DNA of 9,595 nt from an uncultured Bacteroidales bacterium. Lineage in GTDB: Bacteria > Bacteroidota > Bacteroidia > Bacteroidales > Paludibacteraceae. The notes beneath the pieces are model-generated. The model did not search any database. It saw only the letters and a program-made list of their open reading frames with translations, and was not told the DNA's origin. Made by a program: the position numbers and the translations under genes. Positions 1 through 6,102 of this stretch are shown in pieces. The stretch spans positions 1 through 9,595 of the forward strand of contig CAIUKZ010000015.1 in NCBI GenBank assembly GCA_903899865.1, written 5' to 3'. The stretch's first letter is position 1. Every line of letters begins with the position of its first letter.

Positions 1-28
1 ACTCACTCTTCCCAGATTTATAGGGGGC

Positions 29-391
29 TTACTTTCGAAAAAGTGCAAAAAGACGAAATGAAAACCCTTTATTCATAAGGGACAAATATAATTTTGAGAT
101 TTTACCGGACAACAATGATTCTTTTTTCATCCATTTTTTTATTAACTGAGTGAATCTTTTATCTAAATAATATTTCTGAACCAAATTAGAAATTTGCAAG
201 TAATTAGATCCATCAGGTGGAAAGATTTTGGTTTTAGCATTTTTAGTCGCTTCAAAATAGCAATTACAAAATACCTGATTTTTTAACAAAATCAATTCAC
301 TATTAATAGAGTCTTCTTGTTGAATCCTGTTTTGTGAATCAACTCTAAGAATAACTGAATTTAATAACAAAAAAATAATTATTTGCTTCAT
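29..391 (-). CDS. small secreted protein of unknown function
   Basis: A 120-residue ORF starting at the ATG at 389-391. Residues 1-19 (MKQIIIFLLLNSVILRVDS) look like a Sec signal peptide, so the product is probably periplasmic. The mature part carries a Cys-x-Cys pair (residues about 42-44) and an Asp-Gly-Ser followed by a Tyr-Leu-Gln segment, then a Lys-rich helix. This arrangement faintly recalls Tai4-type amidase immunity proteins of type VI secretion, but I see no match strong enough to name it. No effector gene is visible beside it. The last 20 residues are rich in Phe and Arg and may reflect a frameshifted tail. It stands alone: the next gene upstream ends at its own terminator at 579-604, so this gene needs its own promoter between 392 and about 570, where I found no convincing motif. 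Confidence 0.55.
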   Translation of the reverse strand: MKQIIIFLLLNSVILRVDSQNRIQQEDSINSELILLKNQVFCNCYFEATKNAKTKIFPPDGSNYLQISNLVQKYYLDKRFTQLIKKWMKKESLLSGKISKLYLSLMNKGFSFRLFALFRK

Positions 392-578
392 AACTTTATG
401 TTTGTTGTTTTAAAATATTTCCACCAATATCCTGCTCGACGTTATGTCAAATACACCTGTTTCTAGAATCGTCTTCACTTCGTCGTGCTAAAAGCAAAGC
501 TACACCTTGTAAAGTGAGTTATTCACCAGGACAAATAATCCAAATATTCTAAGCAAATATACTCTTTTTTTTAACAGC

Positions 579-604
579 AAAAGACACAATCTCTTGTGCC
601 TTTT
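579..604 (-). terminator. intrinsic terminator of the serine hydrolase gene
   Basis: On the minus strand an 11-bp stem (AAAAGGCACAA pairing with TTGTGTCTTTT, including one G-U pair) is closed by a GAGA tetraloop. It has an A-rich 5' side and a U-rich 3' side, as expected of a Rho-independent terminator. It lies 47 nt beyond the stop codon of the hydrolase. Its presence also argues that the open frame crossing 549-651 on this strand is not coding. Confidence 0.75.
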
Positions 605-651
605 GTGGTTGATTTTGCGCATTCCAATGATAACTCTTTTTTGGTAAATCA

Positions 652-1182
652 TCAGCTGACTTTCTCCAAAAATTTCCAGCCTTCTTCCCAGTGTCCGAGG
701 CCAGACTGATCGTTGATGTGTCCTGCTGGACCGATGTTGACAAAGTCGCTTCCCCAGCTTTGGGCAAAGTACTGTGAGCGGTCAAGGCTTGCCCATGGGT
801 CGTTGCTGCTGGCTACTACGATGGATTTAAACCCAAGCTGCTCGGTGGGGTATTTGTCAAGATGAGCAAATTCCAACAGTCCGTCTTTGCTCTCCAAATC
901 GGCTGGGGCAACCAGCATAGCACCTTTGATTTGCTTTTTGTATTTGCTGGCCCATTTGGCTATGGTGGGGCAACCCATGCTATGACCTACAAGGACTACT
1001 GTGGAGGGGTCGTATTCCGAAATGGTTTTCTCAATATTGTCCGCCCATTCCTCTAGATTGGGATGGTTCCAATCACGTTGGTTGATGCGTTTGAAGTTGT
1101 TGCCGCCAGTGCGTTCAAATATGGTTTGCCAGTGGTTTTCGCCTGAACCGTACAAGCCAGGCACTATAAAGTAGTGTGTCAT
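652..1182 (-). CDS. RBBP9/YdeN-family serine hydrolase (alpha/beta hydrolase)
   Basis: A 176-residue protein of the Ser_hydrolase (RBBP9/YdeN) family, a compact cytoplasmic alpha/beta hydrolase without a signal peptide. The start Met-Thr-His-Tyr-Phe-Ile-Val-Pro-Gly is the usual first strand and oxyanion loop. The nucleophile elbow GHSMG places Ser68, the SSNDPW motif places the acid Asp128, and GPAGHIN places His155, so the catalytic triad is complete. The length matches the family, so the gene is intact. Members hydrolyse small esters in vitro, and the physiological substrate is usually unknown. It appears monocistronic: a promoter-like pair lies 44-74 nt upstream, a terminator follows at 579-604, and the receptor gene upstream ends at its own terminator. 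Nothing in the sequence ties it to the sulfur genes, although a role in ester breakdown cannot be excluded. Confidence 0.9.
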   Translation of the reverse strand: MTHYFIVPGLYGSGENHWQTIFERTGGNNFKRINQRDWNHPNLEEWADNIEKTISEYDPSTVVLVGHSMGCPTIAKWASKYKKQIKGAMLVAPADLESKDGLLEFAHLDKYPTEQLGFKSIVVASSNDPWASLDRSQYFAQSWGSDFVNIGPAGHINDQSGLGHWEEGWKFLEKVS

Positions 1183-1225
1183 AACTCAAAGATTGAAAGT
1201 GAGTAACCGTTTGTATTTACTTATG

Positions 1226-1256
1226 CAAATATCGGAAATTTCACACCTCATTACAA
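1226..1256 (-). promoter_or_regulatory. promoter candidate for the serine hydrolase
   Basis: The minus strand reads TTG (1254-1256), 20 nt, then GATATTTG (1226-1233). This fits the Bacteroidota sigma-ABfr pattern TTG-N19-21-TAnnTTTG with one mismatch. It lies 44 nt upstream of the start codon. Such short motifs also occur by chance in AT-rich DNA. Confidence 0.4.
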
Positions 1257-1305
1257 TCCTTTATTGAAGGTATTTTGCATCACTACTTTATGGTACATGT
1301 ATCTG

Positions 1306-1328
1306 AAAAAATGGTGTGGTGTAACACC
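1306..1328 (-). terminator. candidate terminator of the TonB-dependent receptor transcript
   Basis: On the minus strand GGTGT (1324-1328) can pair with ACACC (1313-1317) around a 6-nt loop, followed at once by ATTTTTT (T-run 1306-1311). The stem is short but GC-rich, and the U-run is good. It lies 126 nt after the receptor stop codon, so the 3' untranslated region would be long. Confidence 0.45.
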
Positions 1329-1453
1329 GCTAAGTTCAATACGTGTTATGCATTGTGCCTGATTGGGATTAGTTATGCAACTGCCTTATCCATTGACTTC
1401 AGACTTTGCTTGTGTTGAGACTAAATCATACAGCTAGATATGAAGTGTCAAGT

Positions 1454-4051
1454 TTAGAATGCGTATCTGATAGTTACACCATAAGTTCTAGGGTCACCAA
1501 GTACGGCAGCATACTGACCTGTATTTCCAGCTCCTGGCAATAATTGTTCAAAATAATTTTTGTTCAATATATTTCTTCCCCAAGCAGTGAACGAGATACC
1601 TTCGGATGCACGGAAACCGAGACGAGCGTTAAGCAAAGCATATTGATCTACTACCAATACTGCTGAGGGTGTAGGATTGGATGAGAATGCTGAGCGATAA
1701 TAGGAATCTGCTGCGATAAAGAATTTTCCAGCATTTCCTAAGGATTTTCCATCAGTGGAAAGTTCAGCACCTAGCGAACCAGCCCATTTGGATATGCCAG
1801 GAAGATCTCCGCCAGAGATGTCTTTGAATGCGACTTGTTGGTTGGCCGAATTTTTTAGACCTGTTTCTTCAAGTGGGAGTGGTGCATTCGTAAACTTGAT
1901 GTATTTACCATCGGTATAAGCCACCGAACCATAGATGGATAAAAATTTAGCTACTTTGATATCACCATCTACTTCTACACCACGTACTCTCACGTGTTCA
2001 GCATTGGCCAGATAGCCCCTGTTTACATTCAATTCTGCTGATTGTACTTGGGTTTGATAGTCTTTGATGTCAGAATTATATAAGGTGATGTTCAACGATG
2101 AGTTTTTGCTAGGAGCAATTTTCACACCAGCTTCTATGTGGTTTACTCTTTCAGGCTTTACTACTGCAAGTTCCAACATCGGTTTTCCATCAGATGCAGA
2201 AGGAATCCCGGCAAGATTTAATCCTACAGGCTTGAATCCAAGCGAATAGGTTGCAAAAGCATTCAGCTTCTTGTTGATTTTGTAGGCTACAGTGAATTGT
2301 CCAGAGTAGTTGGTGTTGTCTATGTCGGCCTCATAAGACTGATTAGAATAGACTTTCTTTTTTAGTGCCAATAAATTTGCGTCATTAGTTTGCAGACCAC
2401 CGTAAGTTTCTCTGTTGAAAAATCCACTTTTTTTATCGTAGTTGACCCTAACTCCTGGAAGTATGTGGAGCCTATTGGTAATCTCCCAGTCCACTTGTCC
2501 GAACACAGCACCACTGAAAGTCTGCATCTGAGATGTAGTTTTGATGCCATATCCATCAAGTAGTCCTGGTGTTTTCCAAAGTGCTCCAGCAGCTGTTGCA
2601 GGGTCTGTATCGGCTGAGAATCTCCATTGGTCTTTTCCTGCTTCTTCTGTTTGTACAGGGTTAGATTTTAAATTTTGGCCGAAAGCAAAGACTCCAAATA
2701 CTCCTGTCAGACGAGATGACAGTACTCCTGCCCAGCGAATTTCCTCTGACCATTGATTATGTTTGGATGGTGCTTGTGATAGTCTAAGTGCATCTAGGCC
2801 TGTAAAGTCGCGGTCACTAGATGGATCCCAGTTCCAAAACCGCCATGCACTGGTAGAGGTAAGTGTACCACCACCTACTTTGAAGTCTGCATTCAGCGAT
2901 ACACCACCCAAATCTTGATACGATCTCCAAGGGGTATTGGTATCAATCAATCTGTCAAATGGATTGGTACTTGGGACACTGTAGCCAAGGTCCTTTATTA
3001 TAGCATCAAACTGTCTGTATTTACTACGTTTGGTTTCTGTAGATCCGGCATATACCTGTGCGTAACCGTTTGGACGCTGACGAGTAGCATCGGCTATCAG
3101 TGTTACATTAATCTTATCAGTAGGCGTGTAAAGAAGTTGTCCTCTGAATCCGAGGTTGTTCAAGTCATTGACACGTTCCTGAGTTCTTACATTGTACAAT
3201 AGTCCATCACGTTGTGTCCCAGAGAATGATAGTCTGGCAGCTAACTTTTTGGCTATCGGCCCAGTAATGGATGTTTTGGCTTGGATAAAGCCATAGTTTC
3301 CATAGCTAAGTTCAAAATTTCCTCCTGGAGTAAAGCTAGGTTTCTTGCTCGTAATGTTAAAAGCCCCAGCAGTGGTGTTTTTACCAAACAATGTACCTTG
3401 TGGTCCTCTTAACACTTCCACCTGATCTACGTCAATGAAGTCGAGCGTAGTAGCTGCGGTGCGTGCATAATACACACCATCCACATAGAAACCTACACCA
3501 GGGTCAATACCATCATTGGTCAATCCGAATGTAGTGCCTAGTCCACGTATGCTTAACCCTGTATTCCGAGGGTTAGAGGAATAAAGTTGTACAGAAGGGA
3601 TAAGCTCTTTTAGTCGGTTCACATTAAATGAGCCAGTTTCTGCCACTTGTGCTCCTGATACCACCGAAATAGGAATGGGTATTTCTTGAGCGCTTTCGCT
3701 TCGGCGTCTGGCAGTAACTACAACTTGGTTTAACAGGTTGCTTTTGGGTTTGATCTCGAAGTTAAATTCATTCTCCACCGCTTCGATGATGTACTCTTGT
3801 TTCTCGTATCCGGTGTATGATACTACTACTGTAAATGGGAAAGAAGTGGTAGAACTAAGTGCAAATTTTCCTTCTGCGTCAGTCACTGTTCCAGCTTTGG
3901 ATTCTTGAATTTGAACAATAGCTCCCACGATGATTTCACCTGTGTTACTATCTTTGACATTTCCCGAAAACTTAATTTCTCTATTCTGCGAAAAGCCATG
4001 TATGGCAAGCGTTGATAGCAGTACTCCTAATAAATAATTTCTTAATTTCAT
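1454..4051 (-). CDS. TonB-dependent outer-membrane receptor with N-terminal carboxypeptidase-regulatory-like domain
   Basis: An 865-residue outer-membrane active transporter. Residues 1-22 are a signal peptide. About 27-101 form a CarboxypepD_reg-like beta-sandwich (VKDSNTGEIIVGAIVQI, GTVTDAEGKF), common in Bacteroidota receptors. A TonB-box-like LNQVVVTA lies at 107-114. The plug follows at about 120-235, with SIRGLG, GFYVDGVY, the hallmark VEVLRGPQGTLFGKN and AFNITSKKP. The remainder is the 22-strand barrel, ending in a C-terminal Phe as outer-membrane proteins do. The plug belongs to the iron-complex-receptor type (COG1629), not SusC, and no SusD partner is present. It follows the PstS-like gene on the same strand after a 289-nt structured spacer, so both probably handle one substrate. 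The leader context suggests a sulfur compound, but the sequence does not show the ligand. The start is supported by the signal peptide and an A-rich tract just upstream. Confidence 0.93.
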   Translation of the reverse strand: MKLRNYLLGVLLSTLAIHGFSQNREIKFSGNVKDSNTGEIIVGAIVQIQESKAGTVTDAEGKFALSSTTSFPFTVVVSYTGYEKQEYIIEAVENEFNFEIKPKSNLLNQVVVTARRRSESAQEIPIPISVVSGAQVAETGSFNVNRLKELIPSVQLYSSNPRNTGLSIRGLGTTFGLTNDGIDPGVGFYVDGVYYARTAATTLDFIDVDQVEVLRGPQGTLFGKNTTAGAFNITSKKPSFTPGGNFELSYGNYGFIQAKTSITGPIAKKLAARLSFSGTQRDGLLYNVRTQERVNDLNNLGFRGQLLYTPTDKINVTLIADATRQRPNGYAQVYAGSTETKRSKYRQFDAIIKDLGYSVPSTNPFDRLIDTNTPWRSYQDLGGVSLNADFKVGGGTLTSTSAWRFWNWDPSSDRDFTGLDALRLSQAPSKHNQWSEEIRWAGVLSSRLTGVFGVFAFGQNLKSNPVQTEEAGKDQWRFSADTDPATAAGALWKTPGLLDGYGIKTTSQMQTFSGAVFGQVDWEITNRLHILPGVRVNYDKKSGFFNRETYGGLQTNDANLLALKKKVYSNQSYEADIDNTNYSGQFTVAYKINKKLNAFATYSLGFKPVGLNLAGIPSASDGKPMLELAVVKPERVNHIEAGVKIAPSKNSSLNITLYNSDIKDYQTQVQSAELNVNRGYLANAEHVRVRGVEVDGDIKVAKFLSIYGSVAYTDGKYIKFTNAPLPLEETGLKNSANQQVAFKDISGGDLPGISKWAGSLGAELSTDGKSLGNAGKFFIAADSYYRSAFSSNPTPSAVLVVDQYALLNARLGFRASEGISFTAWGRNILNKNYFEQLLPGAGNTGQYAAVLGDPRTYGVTIRYAF

Positions 4052-4054
4052 CTG

Positions 4055-4177
4055 TTTTTAATTTTTTAGTTTGTCAGATGGAACTCGCACATATACATCT
4101 CTTTGTGTATCAAAGTTTAGTTGTCGTACTCGTTTCATACGTTACATAATTTTAATTAGTTGTTGTATGGAACTCGC
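4055..4177 (-). repeat. three tandem copies of a leader element upstream of the receptor gene
   Basis: On the minus strand the element CGAGTTCCAT-(2-3 nt)-ACAACTAA plus an A/T tail occurs at 4147-4177 and 4055-4088. A degenerate copy (ACGAGTACGACAACTAA) lies between them at 4111-4133. The CGAG cores are spaced 44 and 45 nt apart, about four helical turns. Each copy has an ATG 3-8 nt before the core. The tail ACAAACTAAAAAA of the last copy recurs just before the PstS-like gene (5276-5305). The element could be a protein-binding array or a duplicated leader/translation-start region. Confidence 0.55.
4058..4138 (-). CDS. possible 26-residue leader ORF before the receptor
   Basis: A small ORF beginning MKRVRQLNFDTQRD and ending PSDKLKN stops 6 nt before the receptor start codon. 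That spacing would allow translational coupling or ribosome-mediated control. It runs through repeat copies 2 and 3. A second tiny ORF (MAKRVPYNN) covers repeat copy 1. They have no Cys codons in these frames, and no family is recognised. Chance ORFs of this size are common, so it is listed only for its position. Confidence 0.2.
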   Translation of the reverse strand: MKRVRQLNFDTQRDVYVRVPSDKLKN

Positions 4178-4197
4178 TTTGCCATGGTCATTTTTTT

Positions 4198-4244
4198 AAA
4201 AAAACCTGTTTAAAAGTTCGTGTTAGAGGTTTTAAAATTCTAAC
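4198..4244 (-). promoter_or_regulatory. mutually exclusive hairpins, possible attenuator before the receptor
   Basis: On the minus strand GTTAGA (4239-4244) can pair with TCTAAC (4222-4227). Alternatively AAAACCT (4227-4233) can pair with AGGTTTT (4201-4207), which runs on into TTT (4198-4200). The second fold resembles a weak AT-rich intrinsic terminator. The two cannot form together because they share position 4227 and the AAAACC lies in the first loop. This could set the ratio of receptor to binding-protein expression. It is inferred from base pairing alone. Confidence 0.35.
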
Positions 4245-4268
4245 TTTGTCATACAATTGTTTGATTGT

Positions 4269-4320
4269 AGCGAGCGTATCCTCATTCAGTTTGCCGACCG
4301 GAGAGTAGGAGACGCTCGCT
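4269..4320 (-). repeat. long inverted repeat after the PstS-like gene
   Basis: Perfect 9-bp arms AGCGAGCGT (4269-4277) and ACGCTCGCT (4312-4320) are extended inward by a 1x1 mismatch and four more pairs (TCCT 4279-4282 with AGGA 4307-4310). It starts 20 nt after the stop codon of the binding-protein gene and has no U-run on the minus strand, so it looks more like an mRNA-end stabiliser or processing hairpin than a plain terminator. Its minus-strand 5' arm shares CAAAGCGAG with repeat copy 1 of the receptor leader, so its 3' arm could pair there instead. Confidence 0.6.
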
Positions 4321-4340
4321 TTGTTTATAATTTTGCTTTT

Positions 4341-5270
4341 TTATTTCAACGATAATAATTTTTCTGTCAACAGGTTTTCTTGTTCTGTCAGTGATTCTTT
4401 GTTGAGATTTAGGAATCCCTTCTCGTGATTAAACTTTTGTCCATCAGCCAATACCCACTTTAGAAAATCGGTAACTTCCTTGCTTCTGTTCTCTTGTGAG
4501 AATACAAACCCAATTTTTTCTACTGGGATGGTTTCTATCTTATTGGTTTCAAGAACACTTATTGCATCATCCAAATTGCCTGATAACACTGGTTTTGTTG
4601 ATTTCTTAAGATCAACTGGCAATAATGCTATACCCTCTTTGATGGAGCGGGAGTTCACATCAAAGATGTGTCCCAAATTGCTATAAGCTATCCCTACACT
4701 GTCTTTCTTGATGGCAGATAGGAGGTAGATGTCATCGCCGAGTACTTTTTTTCCTTTGATTTCAGATGATAAATGGCCAAAATAAGTAGCCAAAGCTGTG
4801 GATGCACATGCTTGATTATCCCTGGAATATATTGTAGCTTGGTATTTGGATTTTTGAACCGGTTGGTCATTATCATAATCCACTAAATCAAAAAACAGTT
4901 TTTCGATTTCATTTTTACTCAATGCACGTTTTTGGGCAGTATTCAGCAATGGATTTTTTGTGCTAGTTACTGGTAGTAGTGCATATCTACCTGTGTAGAT
5001 GATGCTCTGGTTATCTGTCAACTCAGTTTTAGAGGGTTGATGAGCTATGATTTTCAAATCTACTGCTTCGCCAGTGTTGACTTTGGCTGCCAATTTGATT
5101 TTAGAACTAGGATTCACCTTTGCGTATTCCGAAATCCACTTTTCTATCAGTGGGTAGGTGAATTTAGTACCACTGATGACAATGGATTCCTTTGCTTCTT
5201 TCTCTGCGGCTATTCCCACTGTGGAAACAAATAATGCAAGAATGATTGGATAAATGTAGTTAGTTTTCAT
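4341..5270 (-). CDS. PstS-like periplasmic substrate-binding protein
   Basis: A 309-residue secreted protein. Residues 1-22 are a signal peptide ending Gly-Ile-Ala-Ala with no lipobox Cys, so it should be soluble in the periplasm. The fold marks follow PstS order: ISGTKFTYPLIEKWISEY (32-49), ALLPVTSTKNPL (97-108), LSKNEIEKLFF (117-127), SRDNQACASTALATYF (149-164), VGIAYSNLG (192-200) and a C-terminal FLKWVLADGQKF (269-280). The anion-loop sequences differ from classical phosphate binders (for example SGTKF and DNQACAS), so phosphate is not assured. No ABC permease or ATPase is nearby. The next gene is a TonB-dependent receptor, suggesting capture or handover of a ligand entering through it. 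The gene lies about 400 nt downstream of a promoter candidate, behind a leader with a Cys4 ORF, which points to a sulfur-containing ligand such as sulfate or an organosulfur anion. That assignment is inference. Confidence 0.8.
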   Translation of the reverse strand: MKTNYIYPIILALFVSTVGIAAEKEAKESIVISGTKFTYPLIEKWISEYAKVNPSSKIKLAAKVNTGEAVDLKIIAHQPSKTELTDNQSIIYTGRYALLPVTSTKNPLLNTAQKRALSKNEIEKLFFDLVDYDNDQPVQKSKYQATIYSRDNQACASTALATYFGHLSSEIKGKKVLGDDIYLLSAIKKDSVGIAYSNLGHIFDVNSRSIKEGIALLPVDLKKSTKPVLSGNLDDAISVLETNKIETIPVEKIGFVFSQENRSKEVTDFLKWVLADGQKFNHEKGFLNLNKESLTEQENLLTEKLLSLK

Positions 5271-5295
5271 ATCGGTTTTTTATTTTTTTAGTTTG

Positions 5296-5340
5296 TTATC
5301 GCATGAAACACTTCCTGCCATTGGCTTTGACGAGTCTCAT
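5296..5340 (-). CDS. possible 14-residue leader ORF directly before the PstS-like gene
   Basis: A tiny ORF, MRLVKANGRKCFMR, ends 25 nt before the PstS-like start codon and contains one Cys codon. It is preceded by another tiny ORF (5342-5395, MSFSFTTAEQQVDITLK) whose stop lies 1 nt before its ATG. Both lie inside the long leader downstream of the Cys4 ORF. Their chance likelihood is high, and they are noted because closely packed leader ORFs could couple translation to the main gene. Confidence 0.2.
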   Translation of the reverse strand: MRLVKANGRKCFMR

Positions 5341-5362
5341 GCTATTTTAGTGTGATATCAAC

Positions 5363-5389
5363 CTGTTGTTCAGCAGTTGTAAAGCTGAA
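5363..5389 (-). promoter_or_regulatory. leader hairpin with an alternative pairing to the Cys codons
   Basis: On the minus strand TTCAGC (5384-5389) and GCTGAA (5369-5374) form a 6-bp hairpin with a 9-nt loop. AACTG (5374-5378) and CAACAG (5363-5368) can instead pair with CTGTTGCAGTT (5487-5497), which includes the last two Cys codons of the leader ORF, leaving a 5-nt bulge. The two folds exclude each other because both use position 5374 and the local 3' arm falls in the bulge of the other. A ribosome held on the Cys codons would block the long-range pairing. Inferred by eye. Confidence 0.35.
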
Positions 5390-5393
5390 TGAC

Positions 5394-5438
5394 ATGATTG
5401 GTAATAAAAGAATGTTTTTGATTGTTGTGGAGTTTTTG
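5394..5438 (-). promoter_or_regulatory. G-free, C-containing leader tract, possible Rho-loading site
   Basis: The minus-strand RNA has no G over 45 nt and contains 12 C residues, such as CTCCACAACAATC. It starts 40 nt beyond the stop of the Cys4 ORF. Such unstructured G-poor, C-bearing RNA is typical of rut sites. No intrinsic terminator with a U-run is visible in this leader, so Rho-dependent attenuation is one possible mechanism. Confidence 0.3.
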
Positions 5439-5478
5439 CGATAATGAAGTGCCATTAATTAGCACCACGCAATAGGCA

Positions 5479-5640
5479 TTACAATGAACTGCAACAGCAG
5501 CACATTCGCATGGAAGAGTGATTGGATGTGTAATCCTGTGAGAAACTAATCTGGACTAATGAAGAAATTGGATTTGAGGTCAATGTTCTTTTTTGCTCAG
5601 ATAGTACACGTTGGGTAATGTAATAAATGCTCTTTTTCAT
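5479..5640 (-). CDS. leader peptide ORF ending in four consecutive Cys codons
   Basis: A 53-codon ORF beginning MKKSIYYITQRV and ending MRMCCCCSSL-stop. The Cys run is TGC TGC TGT TGC at 5491-5502. Two internal ATGs (5509-5511 and 5503-5505) give shorter versions of 10 or 8 residues, either of which could be the real leader peptide. The longer start at 5640 follows an A-rich tract and lies about 35 nt after the expected start site of the promoter candidate at 5681-5688. Cys is among the rarest residues, so four in a row ahead of a transport operon is a strong sign of a cysteine sensor: when charged Cys-tRNA is scarce the ribosome stalls here and changes the fold or Rho access downstream. Poly-Cys leader ORFs act this way before sulfur genes in mycobacteria. 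The ORF stops 208 nt before the PstS-like gene. Confidence 0.65.
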   Translation of the reverse strand: MKKSIYYITQRVLSEQKRTLTSNPISSLVQISFSQDYTSNHSSMRMCCCCSSL

Positions 5641-5680
5641 ACCTTTTTGAATTTTGAATACTTAGCTTTAATTCACGATA

Positions 5681-5711
5681 CAAAAATAGAGGATGAGATG
5701 TAGCTCCGAAA
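5681..5711 (-). promoter_or_regulatory. promoter candidate for the Cys-leader/PstS-like/receptor unit
   Basis: The minus strand has a perfect TAnnTTTG (-7 type) match, TATTTTTG, at 5681-5688. A weak -33 element (TTT, 5709-5711) lies 20 nt upstream. A better TTG at 5715-5717 is 26 nt away, longer than usual. Transcription would start near 5674, giving a leader of about 400 nt before the PstS-like gene. Confidence 0.45.
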
Positions 5712-6060
5712 TACCAATATTAAGTCATTTACGTACTACTTTTTAGGTATATTGACTTGAATGGAGCTTAATTTGCTGGCATTTTCTGCTTGTAAGTAAG
5801 TACAATTCAATAATGTTGTATTCTTTGTATCAATTGCCGGCCCATTTATGGGCTGGTAGATAGGTAAAACAAAATATTGGCTTTAGCCTAACAATGATAA
5901 AAAATGGCTAAAGGTCTGTGTGTTTTCATTGTTATTGTCAGTAACAACCCATAGACTCACTCTTGTGACTACTTATACCGTTTGCACAAACAATATAGTC
6001 CAATTTCGACTTCGTCTCATTGATACTATTTGTTTGAAGCAACGGCATTAACAACAGTTG
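5712..6060 (+). other. gene-free stretch with two inverted repeats
   Basis: No credible gene is visible here. Two inverted repeats stand out: TGCCGGCCC (5835-5843) with GGGCTGGTA (5850-5858), a 9-bp stem on plus-strand RNA using two G-U pairs; and CTTTAGCC (5881-5888) with GGCTAAAG (5906-5913), perfect 8-bp arms with a 17-nt spacer. The first folds well only as plus-strand RNA, because the wobble pairs become A-C mismatches on the other strand. That hints at a plus-strand transcript or DNA-level use. The second could be an operator. Neither has a following U-run. Confidence 0.35.
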
Positions 6061-6092
6061 ACATAAAAATGACTTTGGGTCATTTTATATGT
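6061..6092 (-). terminator. terminator hairpin of the regulator gene
   Basis: The arms AAAATGAC (6066-6073) and GTCATTTT (6079-6086) form a perfect 8-bp stem around a 5-nt loop. It is extended by ACATA (6061-6065) with TATGT (6088-6092) across one bulge. The 3' side on either strand is U-rich, so it may work in both directions. It begins 11 nt after the regulator stop codon and separates that gene from the long leader region. Confidence 0.7.
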
Positions 6093-6102
6093 ACAGTTGG
6101 TA

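Noticed and set aside
549..785. A 78-codon open frame on the minus strand overlapping the end of the serine hydrolase gene
   Set aside because: It overlaps the well-supported hydrolase in another frame, and its unique part (549-651) contains the hydrolase terminator hairpin at 579-604.
862..1056. Plus-strand open frames opposite the hydrolase, receptor, binding protein, regulator, JAMM and E1-like genes
   Set aside because: They lie antisense to strongly supported genes, have no recognisable domains or independent signals, and are explained as shadows of the real reading frames.
5271..5480. A canonical SAM or other known riboswitch in the long leader
   Set aside because: I could not recognise a conserved aptamer core; the leader is better explained by the Cys4 ORF. 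A covariance-model search of 5271-5680 would settle it.
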